DNA of 64,000 nucleotides. It comes from Mercenaria mercenaria (lineage: Eukaryota; Mollusca; Bivalvia; Venerida; Veneridae). This document shows positions 1 through 12,400 of the stretch, piece after piece. Positions within the stretch are counted from its first letter, which is position 1, and the number at the start of each line of letters is the position of its first letter. The DNA is taken from the NCBI RefSeq assembly GCF_021730395.1, contig NC_069361.1:69015001-69079000 (forward strand). Reading direction: 5' to 3'. The position numbers and the translations under genes are program-made. The notes beneath the pieces were generated by a model. It saw only the letters and a list, made by a program, of their open reading frames with translations. It had not been told where the DNA came from and did no database searches.

Positions 1-639
1 TTATTTGAATTGTCCTACAAACCAGTATCATTTATTTATATTTGCACTGTACTTTTATGTTTAAGAATAGTGCGATAACTGATCCAAACAAAAATGTCTT
101 ACTTCCAATGCTTATGCTACACTTAAACATATTTCTAACGCTGAAAAAAATAAATGTGCATGCCTTTTTTTTTTGGTAACGTCACACAATGAAACATATA
201 ATTATGATATTCCAGATGCAAATTGTGTTCCTAGCCCATCGATTCAAGTTGTTCAAGAAATAGAAACGTTATTCAACAAAATGAGAATCGGGATACAATA
301 TTAATATGTATTATATATTGATTTGAAAATATGTCCACTAAAATGGTTCCATAAGCAGAGTCAACTTAGAAGCACATACTGGGATACAATAAGGTCGTTC
401 AGAAAGTATCCAGAAATAGCTAATTCAAGCAATTTATATTACGGCTATAACGCAGCTGGCGAGCGGCAAAGACAGTAAGCTTTGTCCAAATTTAAGCAAT
501 CATTTTACAAGCTTTGAGAGGATTTCAATTGATAGGAAATTACAGTTACAAACAAAATACTTTTCTGCAACACACAAAGTCATTAGCATTCACTATCAAT
601 CAGTATAATGACTAAGATCGACTGTCATACATTCATTCA

Positions 640-1245
640 TTCCAATTATCTATTGTCTACGAAATGATAAAATAATATGAATACGACATCGAGCTATGTT
701 TGTCATAAAAAAGAGAGCCATAACTCTTTAGCCTATTTTGTGGCATTAACATTTCGACAAATATAAATCAATTCTTATGAAATGTTTTGCTACTAAAACA
801 ATTATTATCTTTTTAAAGATAGTAAAATTGCTTATCTGCATAAAAACGAAATGTTCTAGTTTTGGTATGGCTAGATTCACAGTATTCTAGGTTATCGGTA
901 TAAATGACATTTAATTTTTTTTTTATTTGCTTTTACTAATGTTAGGAACTACCATAAAGTACTTTGTGAACTCAACTGCAGATAGACAATAAATATTTCT
1001 TTTGCGTCCTTGATAAAGGAAATTTATAATGACATTTAAATGGCACTTTGTCAATATTACTTCACAATACATTTATTTAAGTGAGGTGTTGGATTTTAGC
1101 GAATATGTCTCAGGCTCATGACTGCTGGGAAACCCTGGCTCAAGTTTTAAATGTACCAATCATTCTTTTGTATTTCAGTGCGACCTGGGCATACTATATT
1201 GTCACGTCGTTCGAGAAATGGAAGAATGGTACATACGATATTTAA
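640..1245 (+). pseudogene. Duplicated intron 1/exon 2 fragment of the metalloprotease gene
   Basis: About 600 bases match 18340-18905 in the same orientation. Shared landmarks are TTGTCTACGAAATGATAA, TTGGATTTTAGCGAATATG and the acceptor with CGACCTGGGCAT. The exon part (about 1180-1233) still reads RPGHTILSRRSRNGRMV in frame and then loses similarity. No signal-peptide exon or later exon is near it, so it is a fragment, or the edge of a paralogue lying upstream of the window. Confidence 0.7.
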
Positions 1246-3270
1246 ATCTCCATAAATGTTAAACAGATTCTGCGATCTCATTTAATTGAACAAAACAAAA
1301 TCTAAACACTACATGCATGTAACAGCTAGAGGAATTGTTGATAGACTACCAAAGGGAGTGACGCTTTCAATAAATCACCTTGCAAACACAACAACTCTCT
1401 CAATTAATGTAGAGCACTATTACCCCTGTTGTGTTTATCAATATACGGCACAAAATATTATATTTTATAATCTGTGCGGCATCAATCACTCATATGCGGA
1501 TCTGAGTCTTGTTTGTTGCTTCTCGTCTCCACAAGATGCTCATTTGTATCAAGTCAAAAAAGATCTAACATGCAGTATTGTCTTGGTACTTTGAGATGAA
1601 TGTTCAGCCAATGGCATGGTGCGTGCAATACCTTGATGAACAGTACGGTATTTCTACAATCTGAATCAAAAAGGACGCTAAAGATCAAACAGGTTATATT
1701 GTCTACATTTTTCTGTTCCCAATTTGACCTTGATATTTCAGCTTATGGCGTGTATTTTCGCATGGTATTTTGTCTCATCACGGTGATCATTCAAGGTATG
1801 ATGGCTACATAATCGCGCATCGCTGTTGCAAACTTGTCCAACGCCATCACACTTTCGCACTTGGCCCTTGCACTATTTCAACGCAAACGTATCTTCACAT
1901 GTCATCTTCACGTTCCATCATCGCATCTTTGTGTAATGCCATCATTGTTTTATATCGCGCTTGCAAACATCGTTATCGCAATTTCATCGTAGAACTTCGG
2001 CATTAAGTCAACGACGAATAGGGGCGGATTGGAATAGACCCGGTGACTCCTACCTGTAATTTGCCTAGCATAATTTAAGGTCGAGTCTAGATGAGTTTTA
2101 GGTGTGTAATTAGACTATAAATAGTTCTTTCGACTAATGTGTTCTCACTGATGACTAGAAAACCGTCATAAGATAAATGTATATAAATTGCATTTGCCAG
2201 ACAATTGAACAAAAACAAATTAACTATTGAGCACTACATACATTGTTGTTAAAGAAAAACTCGACAGTGGAAGATTTGAACCCTGGGTCTGAACAGTAAG
2301 ATCTGTATCATATCAACACCTAGAATCCGTGGATACAGCCTGTATGCCTCTCTGATAAACTGTTGAATAAATGTCAACACTTTGATTGTACAAAACCAAA
2401 TAAGGGTAAATATAAATGGATACCCGGAATGCAGAGAATGACGTTTCAAGAGAACAATATTAGAGTAGGTGTTAGGGGAGAGAAGGTGTTGCAAGCGTCC
2501 AACTGATACGCTATTTTTCCGGAATAAGTTCTTTTCTATTCTGTTAGAATCCGTTATGTTTTCATTTTATTCTACAAGTCGAAAGATTTCCTGCGGCCAT
2601 AAGTTTTACAGACCAAAAAATATTATGGATATATGTGTGACCACTCAGCCTATAACGTAGCTTATGAGAGAATAATGTGCTTGATATTTTTATTATACCA
2701 TTACGCTTTAATGTATGAATTGTTTCCGGAAAATAACGGACACTTACGAAAATGAACTTAATTTTCAAAAAAAAAAAAAAATCAATATAGTTTATTGCTG
2801 TTCATAAACAATATCTTAAAAAGTATCCAAACCTGACTTTTTAATATTATTAATAAATTGTTGCCTTTAAATTATCTATGCCAGCTATATTGCATAACGG
2901 CGTTTCCATAAATGCAATAAGCCAATTGCATGTTGGTAAAAAATCACGTGATAACACCCATGTACCATGTGCTACACTACTTGTTGCTTTCCAATTATAC
3001 CTGCGGCCTCCAGGATGGTGTTCAGTTATGTTTGTTGAGTGATGTTATATTTCCAACTGTTCCATAAACATGTGACTTTTCGTCTAAACAATCGTTCAAT
3101 GAATTTTGTTTATTATGTTTTATGATAAATTTGTTCAGTTTTGTTAAGTATTCGCACGATTTCGTAAAGTGTGTAAAATTTGTTTATCATGTTTAATTTA
3201 AATTTTCAAGAACGTTTTATTTAATGTATTTATCTATTTATTAAAAGAATGATTTGGTATATTATTATGC
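1246..3270. other. No recognisable gene
   Basis: AT-rich sequence with only short chance frames. A phrase near 1284 (ATTGAACAAAAC...CACTACAT) recurs loosely near 2210, suggesting old repeat debris. Nothing else is supported. Confidence 0.5.
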
Positions 3271-3272
3271 TT

Positions 3273-5166
3273 AAGGGGACGCATACTTTGAAATTAGAAA
3301 AAAGTGGGTGGGGTAAGATAAAATTTACCTGCAAAAAAGTACAAGGTTTTGGTACATGAAATGGATACTGTTTCAACTGTTATAAGTACACAAAGGATTG
3401 CTCACTAAAATAAAAATGAGAAAAACTGAAACAAGAAAGTTATTTTTGAATTACATAAGACTTATTGTTTACATTCAAAGTCAACAAATAATACTTTTTT
3501 GTGCGAAAATAATAGTGCTTCACCTTGTCCAAACATTAATCAATCTCCTACAGATTCTAAGTTAAAGAAAAAAAGTGAAATAAGTTCAATGTCTTGCTTT
3601 TCATTTTGCATATGTAAGCTAAAACACATTATTTAGTTTGTTTACAAAGTAGTGCATAAGAAAAGACACGGTGGTCAAGGAATGCCACATTCCAAAACTA
3701 AAAGAGTATATTCCCCTTAATACATTAAACATCTATCTTTACAGAAGTCGAGTGGCTTACAATAAGGGCCTAGAAATGTTGCCATTATTAATTTTCAACT
3801 TGGTATTCATGAACTACAATGCACTTAAATATCAAAACACATTCAACAAACTTTTGAAAATGTATTGTCTTAAAAATCCCTAACATAAGGTATGAAATTT
3901 GGTTGAGAGGTCCAATCAATGTGTATATGTGCAAAAGTAACATTCTAATCTTGTTCACAAAACTTACTAATACACAGCAGGAATGTCAATGATCAAAACT
4001 GGACGAATATACAGTTATCCTCACTTTAATCTCATTTATAATTTGTCCTTGAATTTTCCACCATACTTTTCATAACTATGTTTGCACGAGTTGCACGAGA
4101 ATGCCGTCATTCACGTAAAAAGACGGGGTCAGATAAGTTGTAAATGCAATTTCATCTAAACGTAATTAATGGATTATGCAGTTCAAGATAAACTTTATCT
4201 CATAACGTAATGAACAAGTATAATGTTGTAACAACAACTATACTTACACTGATGTAAGTAGCAGTCGGTTTATATTCATTTTGTGTTTTGTTATTCTTGT
4301 CAAAAAGTATAACGGAAGTGCCTCACAACTGAAGCGGAAACCAGTTTGATGCGCAAAGTAGACCATTGTAAGTAATATGTTTTGATAAATGTCCACAGAA
4401 ATTAATAATTTTCTAATATTAAAGACGAATATCTGAGTAGGATTCATTATTTGATAAGAAATTATAATCATTGACATGTTTTTTTGAAACTCATACACGC
4501 GCTGACACATAAGTTGTCTCCCGTTGTTTATTAGAGTTACCTTTCGTCCGGCGCAGTAATACTTTTTGCAGTGAATCGCCGATAAGTCGTGGGAAAATTA
4601 AAAACCATGTAAATAAACTAAAATTAACCACCTTTTCAAGATAAATTTCAAGTGATCGACATTATGCATTTAACCCGCCTGACCTGTGTAGCATCTTAGA
4701 TATCTGTTCTAAGGTATTCATTGTGTAGAATGTCATGTTATGCCCTTGCAATGCTAATCCCACTCTGATTGTTTTGTTTACATTTTTTATCAATGAGAAA
4801 TATGGCGTCCATCCCGAGATGAAATGACGTGGCGTTAAATTTTTACATGTTTGGGCAAACCTGGTGTGTTAGAAAGAAAATTTCATCCCTTCAACATTGT
4901 TTGTAACACTGTTATTGTAAAAACCTGTTTTTCCCTTATACAAAAGCTTAATATTTTGTGTTGAATGTACTTTCACAAAGACCTCTGATTTCCTATTACA
5001 TACATAGTACCACATCCTTATCCACAAAGTACTGAATACTACAGGTGTCCATCAGTATTATATCAGTTTAGGAATATGTGTTTTATCTTCCCACCATCGA
5101 TTTCTTGAATATGCACCCCTTCCTCATTTCTGTATGAACTGTGAATGTAGCAATATGCGTCCCCTT
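3273..5166. mobile_element. TTAA-flanked TIR element, 1.9 kb, recombinase lost
   Basis: Begins AAGGGGACGCATA and ends with its exact inverse complement TATGCGTCCCCTT, with TTAA at each outer edge. The left about 1 kb matches 45714-46150. The right about 470 bases match 49010-49436, including the stretch that encodes the recombinase N-terminus in the larger copy. It lacks the rest of that gene, so it looks like a deleted, non-autonomous relative. Treated as a fossil because its wider family is uncertain. Confidence 0.7.
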
Positions 5167-6190
5167 AATCTCATCATGATAAAAACAAGAGAAGTAAACT
5201 TGATTTGCTTGTCTAATTATGCTAATATGATTAAAATGGATAAATTATGTAAATAGTAAAAACATAGACGTGGTAAACATGGTAAATATATTATCATTAT
5301 ACAGCTGTTGACATCGTTTATCTAAAGGATACGTTGGTCGAATTTATTTGGTCATGGGGAAAGAAAGAAGATGTTTTGATGTTTCAGCAGGAAAAGCTTA
5401 CATGTGATAAAAAGAATATTACATTTGTGTCTTTTCACATTGACTGTATTGAACTAATTGAATAAAATTGATTAGATGCTCGGTAAAGCCCTGCATTTTA
5501 TCATTTAATTCAATCCGTTTAGTAAATTCAATTTGAAAAGACGCTCATGTAATATTCTCTATATATTTCGAAATATTTGACATAAGTTTCACACCTCGAC
5601 CACTTTCAGAGACAACGTACATCAAGACGAGGCAAAGAAAATTATCTAAAAGAATTATTTCTGCAAATGGTGATTCAAAACGGAGCAGTTTATCATCGCT
5701 AAAGCTTAAAGGGCACCGTGGTCAGTAAAATATATTTATTTTTGTTGCCTTAAATGAAACGACCTTTCAAATTATTGTCTTTGGGTTGGTTAATCTAGTT
5801 CTAAATTCTTACAAGAACTATACTTCCATATTTTTGAATATCTAAACTATTGAAATATAAACGGTGTTTGATTCTAGTTTCTTCTTACATATGATTATAA
5901 CTGTATTAGCAATCAGTGTTCCAGACAAAGTCCACATCCAAATAGTATATTTTTATCAGTACATTCTTTGTTTTACCTGATATATCTAAAGATACTTTGT
6001 TACGTCATGATACATTGTGGCGCTCATTTCAATTACATAAGGGGCATAGGGTATCCATCTACAGATGCACTATTTTTCTGTTTTTATCATATTGTACCAC
6101 CATTGTTTTAAAAGCCTGTAGTTCGAGTTCAAATTCCGTTTAATATAAGTTTAGGAGATCTAAAAATCTCGTTATGTGGAATGGCTTTCA
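5167..6190. other. No recognisable gene
   Basis: AT-rich intergenic sequence. I see no exon, RNA gene or clear repeat in it. Confidence 0.5.
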
Positions 6191-6195
6191 TGTCC

Positions 6196-7225
6196 AGGGA
6201 ACATACTATCGTGTTAGAGTGACGTACTTCTTTGTCAAACGACCATCCTATTTTCTCAAAGGAACATTCTACCATATCCAGTGTACATATTGTCTTGACA
6301 GGGTGATGTCCTCATTTGTTAAATGACGATCCTATTTTCTCAATCTGACATACAATCTCGTCAAAATGACGTACATTTTTCCAACTCGACCATCGCGGTT
6401 TCTCAAAGAAACAGGCTTTAATGTTCAGTGTATAATTATAGGATATTAGATTTGTATCGCGAAATATGCATGAGTTACGCAGCGGATATATGCGTGACTT
6501 TAGGAGCGCAATATTATTCCGCGAAAGAACAAGTGCATATTTCTCGATGCAAATCTAATAACCTTTGTGTTACATAGAGATATTTTACTTATTATTCTTA
6601 TATAAATAATATAAATTAAATTTTGTTCTTTACCTCGAGTAAAACTGAAAATATAGCCGTTAAAGAACTTTTAAACGTGACGACATGCATGAAACTGACG
6701 TCACAAATGCCGTAACGCACCTGATATGAAATTTAAACGTCAATATGGAAACATATTGATTGTTCAGTTTCCACTGTAACTTAACGGAATGTTTAATTTA
6801 GTATGTAATAAACTATATTTTCAGAGTGACGTACTATTCCGCTAAACGATCATTCTATTTTCTTAGAGTAACATATTATCTTAACAGAATGACGTACTAT
6901 TTTGTTAAACGACCTTCCTATTTTCTAAAAGTAACATACTATCTTGTCAGAGTGACGTACTACTCTGTCAAACAACCATCCTGGTTTCTGAAAGTAAAAT
7001 GTTATAACGTACAGTGTAAACACTATCTTGTTAGAGTGACTTACGTTTTTGTTAAACAACCATCAAATTTTCTCAAATAAACATGCTATCATTTCCATCG
7101 AACATATTATCTTGTCAGAGTGACGTACTATTTTGTTTTATTTATCGAACATCCTAATTTCTCAAAGTAACATTCAAACATGTCCAGTGTATATGCTATC
7201 TTGTCAGAGTGACGTCCTTTTTGAC
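6196..7225 (+). repeat. Degenerate tandem repeat of about 65 bp, split by a palindromic insertion
   Basis: Units contain GTGACGTACTATTTTGT, AAACGACCATCCTATTTTCT and AACATACTATCTTGTC. They form two blocks, 6196-6430 and 6820-7225. Because one frame lacks stops, the second block gives a repetitive pseudo-peptide with no protein-like feature. Between the blocks lies about 380 bp with an internal inverted pair (6441-6470 and 6535-6564), probably a MITE that landed in the array. Confidence 0.7.
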
Positions 7226-7479
7226 GTACGTTAGATGTGACAGCATTGAAAGTCAACATGATAACACAGTAGTTAACAAGACATAACAGGATCTTGAGAA
7301 GATACTAGTCTAACGAAAACACCTCGTTTTCGGCGTTCCATAAAATATATTGACAGCTGGTTGTTTAACTGCGTTCAAGGTGCACATTTGTTCAAGAAAA
7401 AAAACAACAATACGCTCTTTCAGCTTAAACAACTATCCACATTCAGCTTCTTTATGAACTATTTAACTATTTTTCTTAA

Positions 7480-7667
7480 CCCTTACCCAGAATTTCTATA
7501 ATAAACTTGTACTTGTTACCATTAACTGTTAAAAAGGCTGCATACCAAAAATATACTGACTGAATGGCGAACAGTGCATATAATGATCAGACTGCACGGA
7601 TGTGCAGGCTGATTATGATCTACACTGGTCGCAAAGGCAGAATAAATCATAGTCAGCATGATAAGGG
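7480..7667. mobile_element. TTAA MITE, 188 bp
   Basis: Flanked by TTAA at 7476-7479 and 7668-7671. The ends are inverted (CCCTTA / TAAGGG). The interior holds GATCAGACTGCACGGATGTG and CACTGGTCGCAAAGGCAG, words I recall as a very common dispersed repeat in clams; that recollection is not checked here. Confidence 0.7.
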
Positions 7668-8283
7668 TTAATGAATACTAGTACTCTGTCACCATTTACA
7701 AAATGAAGTTTTCCCTAAAATGCTTTAACGATGATAGATATGAAGCAATAACTATTAATAAATGTTGTTAATTACTTTTATGTAATTATTGTGAAGTGTA
7801 ATGTATTGCATCTCATCTCTAAATTCATAATTTGTATCATTTTATTTCTGAACAGAAATAACGGTATGGACTACATTCTAGTGTACTGCGGCATATTCGG
7901 CAAGTTACTATCATAAATATAAGAAATTTCGAAGTTTTCAAAATCATTCTGCCGCATTGAGTTATTTTACATAAATCAGTTGTCGACAATTTTGCTAACT
8001 TCCCGTTTTATAGAATGGCAATTATCGAAATTATGCCTATGTAAGATAAGTTGCCCATACATGCACAAGCGTATTGGATGCAATAGGATATGCCCATATT
8101 TTCAGTCAAGTATCATACATCCTTAGTTTTCTTGTTTCTGTTATTCGTGTTCGTCGTTATAATAAAATTCCATTGAATATATTTGATACATTAGGTTATC
8201 GGCGTCATTTAATAAATAAGGACTTCACAGTTATGTAAGGAGGTTTGACAAATGTCGCATAAAAATAAACCCGTCCCGATAGA

Positions 8284-8470
8284 TATGAAGCAATTTACTT
8301 AAGACTTCAAATCTCCTGATTAGTAGTCCTAATTTGGAGATATTTTGAAGTCTTAAATAATATATTTAGTCCAAATTATGATATTTGCAAGTCTTAAATA
8401 AAACACTAAGTAGTAATTAGGAAAACTTAAAGTCTTAAATAAAATAACTAAGACCTAATTAGTTATCTGC
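8284..8470. repeat. 41-bp direct repeats with AAGTCTTAAATAA core, plus hairpin
   Basis: AAGTCTTAAATAA recurs at 8348, 8389 and 8430, exactly 41 bases apart. Upstream, TTAAGACTTCAAATCTCC pairs with GGAGATATTTTGAAGTCTTAA to form a hairpin. Confidence 0.65.
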
Positions 8471-9408
8471 TAGAACATTTTGAACTGGAGCCGTACGGTC
8501 CCGTAGTGGTGTATAATATGCATCCAGTTGATCCACGTGTTACACTGGAGGTTATTGCATACCAGCTTTCTATGTAAGATTTGTGACACCCCTAAGTTAT
8601 TTAAGTAACTAGATATTTGCGTTACCATATATCTCAAATACTTTGGTCCTTACTCAACAAATCCATGTATTACTAAATAACTAGTAATGCCAATCTTGCC
8701 TAGATGGCTAATTAATATATAACTGCGTTAATGTGTCTTGGCAGTTGCAAAGCAGACACTAACCACATTATCGTTTTTACGATATATATCGTAATGAAAA
8801 GCTTATTCTAGATAACCATTAAAATATTACGTCAGATAAGACATGGTTTGGTTAACGAAATAATACCCAGTCAGTGAAGTAATTAATTGGTGCCATTGAA
8901 TGCATTCAACTGTAACAATTCTAAAAATAGCTTCCTAGTGTTTGCATCAGTACCGAGTGCCCTATTGGTTACATAAGTTCAAGGAGTGCGGTCGAAGCGC
9001 AATAATTTTACAGAAGTCATCCAAATCTTATGATAAGTAATTACAATAAAATTATCCCAATGTACAAGGAAAGAGCTCAAAAACTACGTATAACTAAAGG
9101 TCTACTAGTAGATGTCATGTTTATCGAGCATGTAAAATCACTTTTTAAATAAACGAATGTTCTATCATGATGAATTTCGTTCAGAACGCAAACAAATAAT
9201 TAAATAATAAATTATGAAATCTAAATAATTACTTACAAAAAAAGAACTTAAATATAGCCCAGTTATACCTAATAAGGACAAAGACCTCGATGATTGATGT
9301 AATGCATAACAAACTTTGTACTATCAATTAAGTTTACGTACGTCAGCACTCGCTGTTATAATCAACATAATTTTCTCAGTAACAGTTCATTTTGAGTTCG
9401 ACGGAAAT

Positions 9409-9496
9409 ATGGCACGTACACTCCTTTTTAAATTATTTTGTCTGCTTGTAATATTGTCAATGCTAGATTGTGCAGAAGGTCGGCGGAAGAAAAAAG
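9409..9496 (+). CDS. Metalloprotease exon 1: signal peptide
   Basis: Encodes MARTLLFKLFCLLVILSMLD... followed by CAEGRRKKK: a basic n-region, a hydrophobic core of about 12 residues, and a likely cleavage after Ala22 or Gly24. The donor is AAG|GTAAGC and leaves phase 1. An open frame extends upstream to about 9316 without an ATG, so 9409 is the first usable start. I saw no convincing TATA box close by. Confidence 0.85.
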
Positions 9497-12400
9497 GTAA
9501 GCTATTTTAGCATTTTCGATTGCCATGTCTTATCAACCAGAGTGTGGCTACACATTTAATGGGAACATTTTTAATTGGTCAAAGTGTATTATAAAGCAGA
9601 TCGCATGGGGATATATGTGTTATGTAACAACAGGCAAGAAAACAAACTCATTTGTAATCTAATGTTGTCCTTTTAGATTTTTGTGTCTTTTAAACAGCAT
9701 GCATATCATAAATTGACATGAAAGGAAATTTAATTGCCATTAAAACATCTTTCTAAATTTTCATATCTTAACAATTACATCATGGACTGATTTGAAAGGA
9801 TATTCAAGTCAACTAAATATATCTTTCTAGGTGTGTATATGCCTTTAGAATAAGATGCAAAACAATACTGGAATTGAAATTATTAAGTAAAATTAGATCT
9901 ATTAATTGTCTTTGATATAACTGTTAAATATGCGAATGCGATATACGAAGTGCGAATGTACGAGGGCGAAGTGCGAAATTGCGAAAATTCTGCGATTCGT
10001 GATCTTGCATGTTTTGCATACGAAAATGATTGGAATCTCAGAACTATATATGTTATTAGATTTGCATTGACAATTATATATTAAACTAAAATTCATAAGA
10101 ATTGGAAGGTAAAATTACTGTAACATCTAGTTTTAAAAGAGAATATTGTAATATCCTGATAACTCTTGAATATAAATATAAAACTAGATATTGTATTAAT
10201 TTAATATACAGTACTTTGTAACTAAGATTTTGAACTTCTTTGATATTGAAGAGGGTAATTTCATTTTTATAGAAAATTATAAAAATACATTGGATATGTT
10301 TAGTAACAACCATGTGCGTTGAGAGTGCATGAACATTTGAAATAAAGAAACTCGAAATATAACGTGCAACGTTTTATAGACAAAACGTCTAAAGGTGAAC
10401 GCATGACTAGCCAAAATCGGCCCCAAATTTATCAGAAAAATTACAATCAAAGACTAGGCCAAAATTAGTTACAGAAAATAAGTTTAAACCTTCAGTTGTT
10501 AGAAAAATGTCAAATACTCTTTGTATATCCCTAAATTGCCCTAGAAAAGTACCGCAGAAGTACACCTGATATGGCATTTTCGGCCGAAAACAGCTGAAAA
10601 TATGCAAGCACTTAATGCCCAAAAAATATAATTTTCCTTTATTTTTCAAATGCTGCAGACCTGTCTTTCTCATGCAGTTTGCGTGTAAAACTGGTCAAAG
10701 ATTTTGCCATAACAGGCATTTATTGAAATCTTATCAAATGTGAAATTTCAACTTTCTACTACAAAGTACATAAAAAGAACGATAACAAATTCCCTAATAC
10801 CCAAGTCACACAAACGGCGCGAAAAGCTACATCGAGCCACGGATAAAAACGTAGTAATCCGTATCGATCCGTACCTGAGCCGTACCTCAAAGTAGTAATC
10901 CGTATCAATCCGTACCAACACTTGGTCAAAACGTATTCAAGACTTATCCCAAACTTGCAAGTTTCTCCAACTTTTGAACATGCACAAAAGTTTGAGCGAT
11001 CCGTAGTCATTTTAGCGTGACTTTAGTCCAACTCGGTTGAAACTTATTCATCCGTAGTTAAACGTACTAAAACGTAGTTATCCGCACTGAAACGTACCTT
11101 GCCGTATTGATCCGTAGCTGAACGTAGTTATCTGAGGTTGACCGTACTTAAGCGTAGTTCAGCGTAGTTCAACGCTGACTCGTCCACGCGCTGGGCAAGT
11201 TGCCAGGCGCAGTTAAACGTACTTATTTGCGTCCTGTTTTTTATTTTTGCCGTTTCTCACCATTTTTCCCATACTAAGACGTACTGCTCTCCGTACTTAT
11301 CCGTGTCCGCCCCCCCACAGACAAGTCCCATCCGCACCGTACCTCAACGCACGGACATACGAGAAAAATTACCTTATAGACCGCATCATAACGATACGAC
11401 TTTCTTGTAATAACGCTATCATTTATTTTAATAGCGATATCATTTCTTGCTAAAACGAGGAAGGAAGTTTTCATAACGAGAAAAGATCTCATAATTACTT
11501 GATTCGGGTGATTTTCTTGTAAAACAGATAAAAAATCTCGAGATTACGTGATAAGAAGCTCATTTTTTTCAAACTGACACTAGATGGATTGTAACCGTAC
11601 ACAGTTTCATGACTCTTATACCGTGTTCACACTAGCAGATCGGTTTTATTTTTTTATCAGACACTAATTGGCTATAATTGGTATTTGACATTTGAAACCC
11701 ATCAAAATATAATCAAGTCTGCGTCCACACTAGGCAAAGAAATGTGGTTTAAATATAAACATGCAATGTTGGAAATTAATAAATATTTTGCAATAAGCAA
11801 GAAAGGTTACAAAGAAGGTGGCTAACAGAAACAGGAAGGAGGCATCAATGTTTAAACTTCTGTGTTCATCTAAACATTTCTGTTCATTCCATTTATAGTC
11901 CATTTTGAGCATCAGCATGACTCCATATCGCAATTTAATGTTTTTGTTTCATCAATACTCCAATTACTTTTGCCAGCCATAGCAACAATTGTTTGATATA
12001 AAAGAGAAACACATGGTATTCTTCCGCCAAAGGTTAAGATCTATGGATTTGGGATTGTAAAACCAGTTATAACTCACCTTTGCGTTCCCACTTGTAAAAT
12101 AATATAGTATTACTTTTTAATATAGTATTAAAACCACCTCCCGAGGTAGTTTTAATGCTTTATTACAAACCCACTTGACCGTTACATAATTCACGTTTTA
12201 CAACACATATAGTGTGGACGCAAACGAATTTAAAAAATAAACCCAAGTTAATATAGGATTAAAAACGTAGTCTGAACACGGTATAAGTGAACTGTTTTAA
12301 GATATATGCAACAAAAACTTTTACATATATTTTTCACTAAGTCATGGACCATAACTCTGGCCTAGCTGAGTGAAATCCCAAACGGAACACCTAGTGCACA

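Noticed and set aside
1286-1594. 102-codon frame downstream of the exon ghost
   Set aside because: Starts at a non-ATG codon, has no recognisable domain, and the exon similarity stops before it.
6826-7080. 84-codon repetitive frame that looks like a peptide-repeat protein
   Set aside because: It is one frame of a roughly 65-bp DNA tandem repeat that continues without the frame on both sides; no splice sites or signal peptide.
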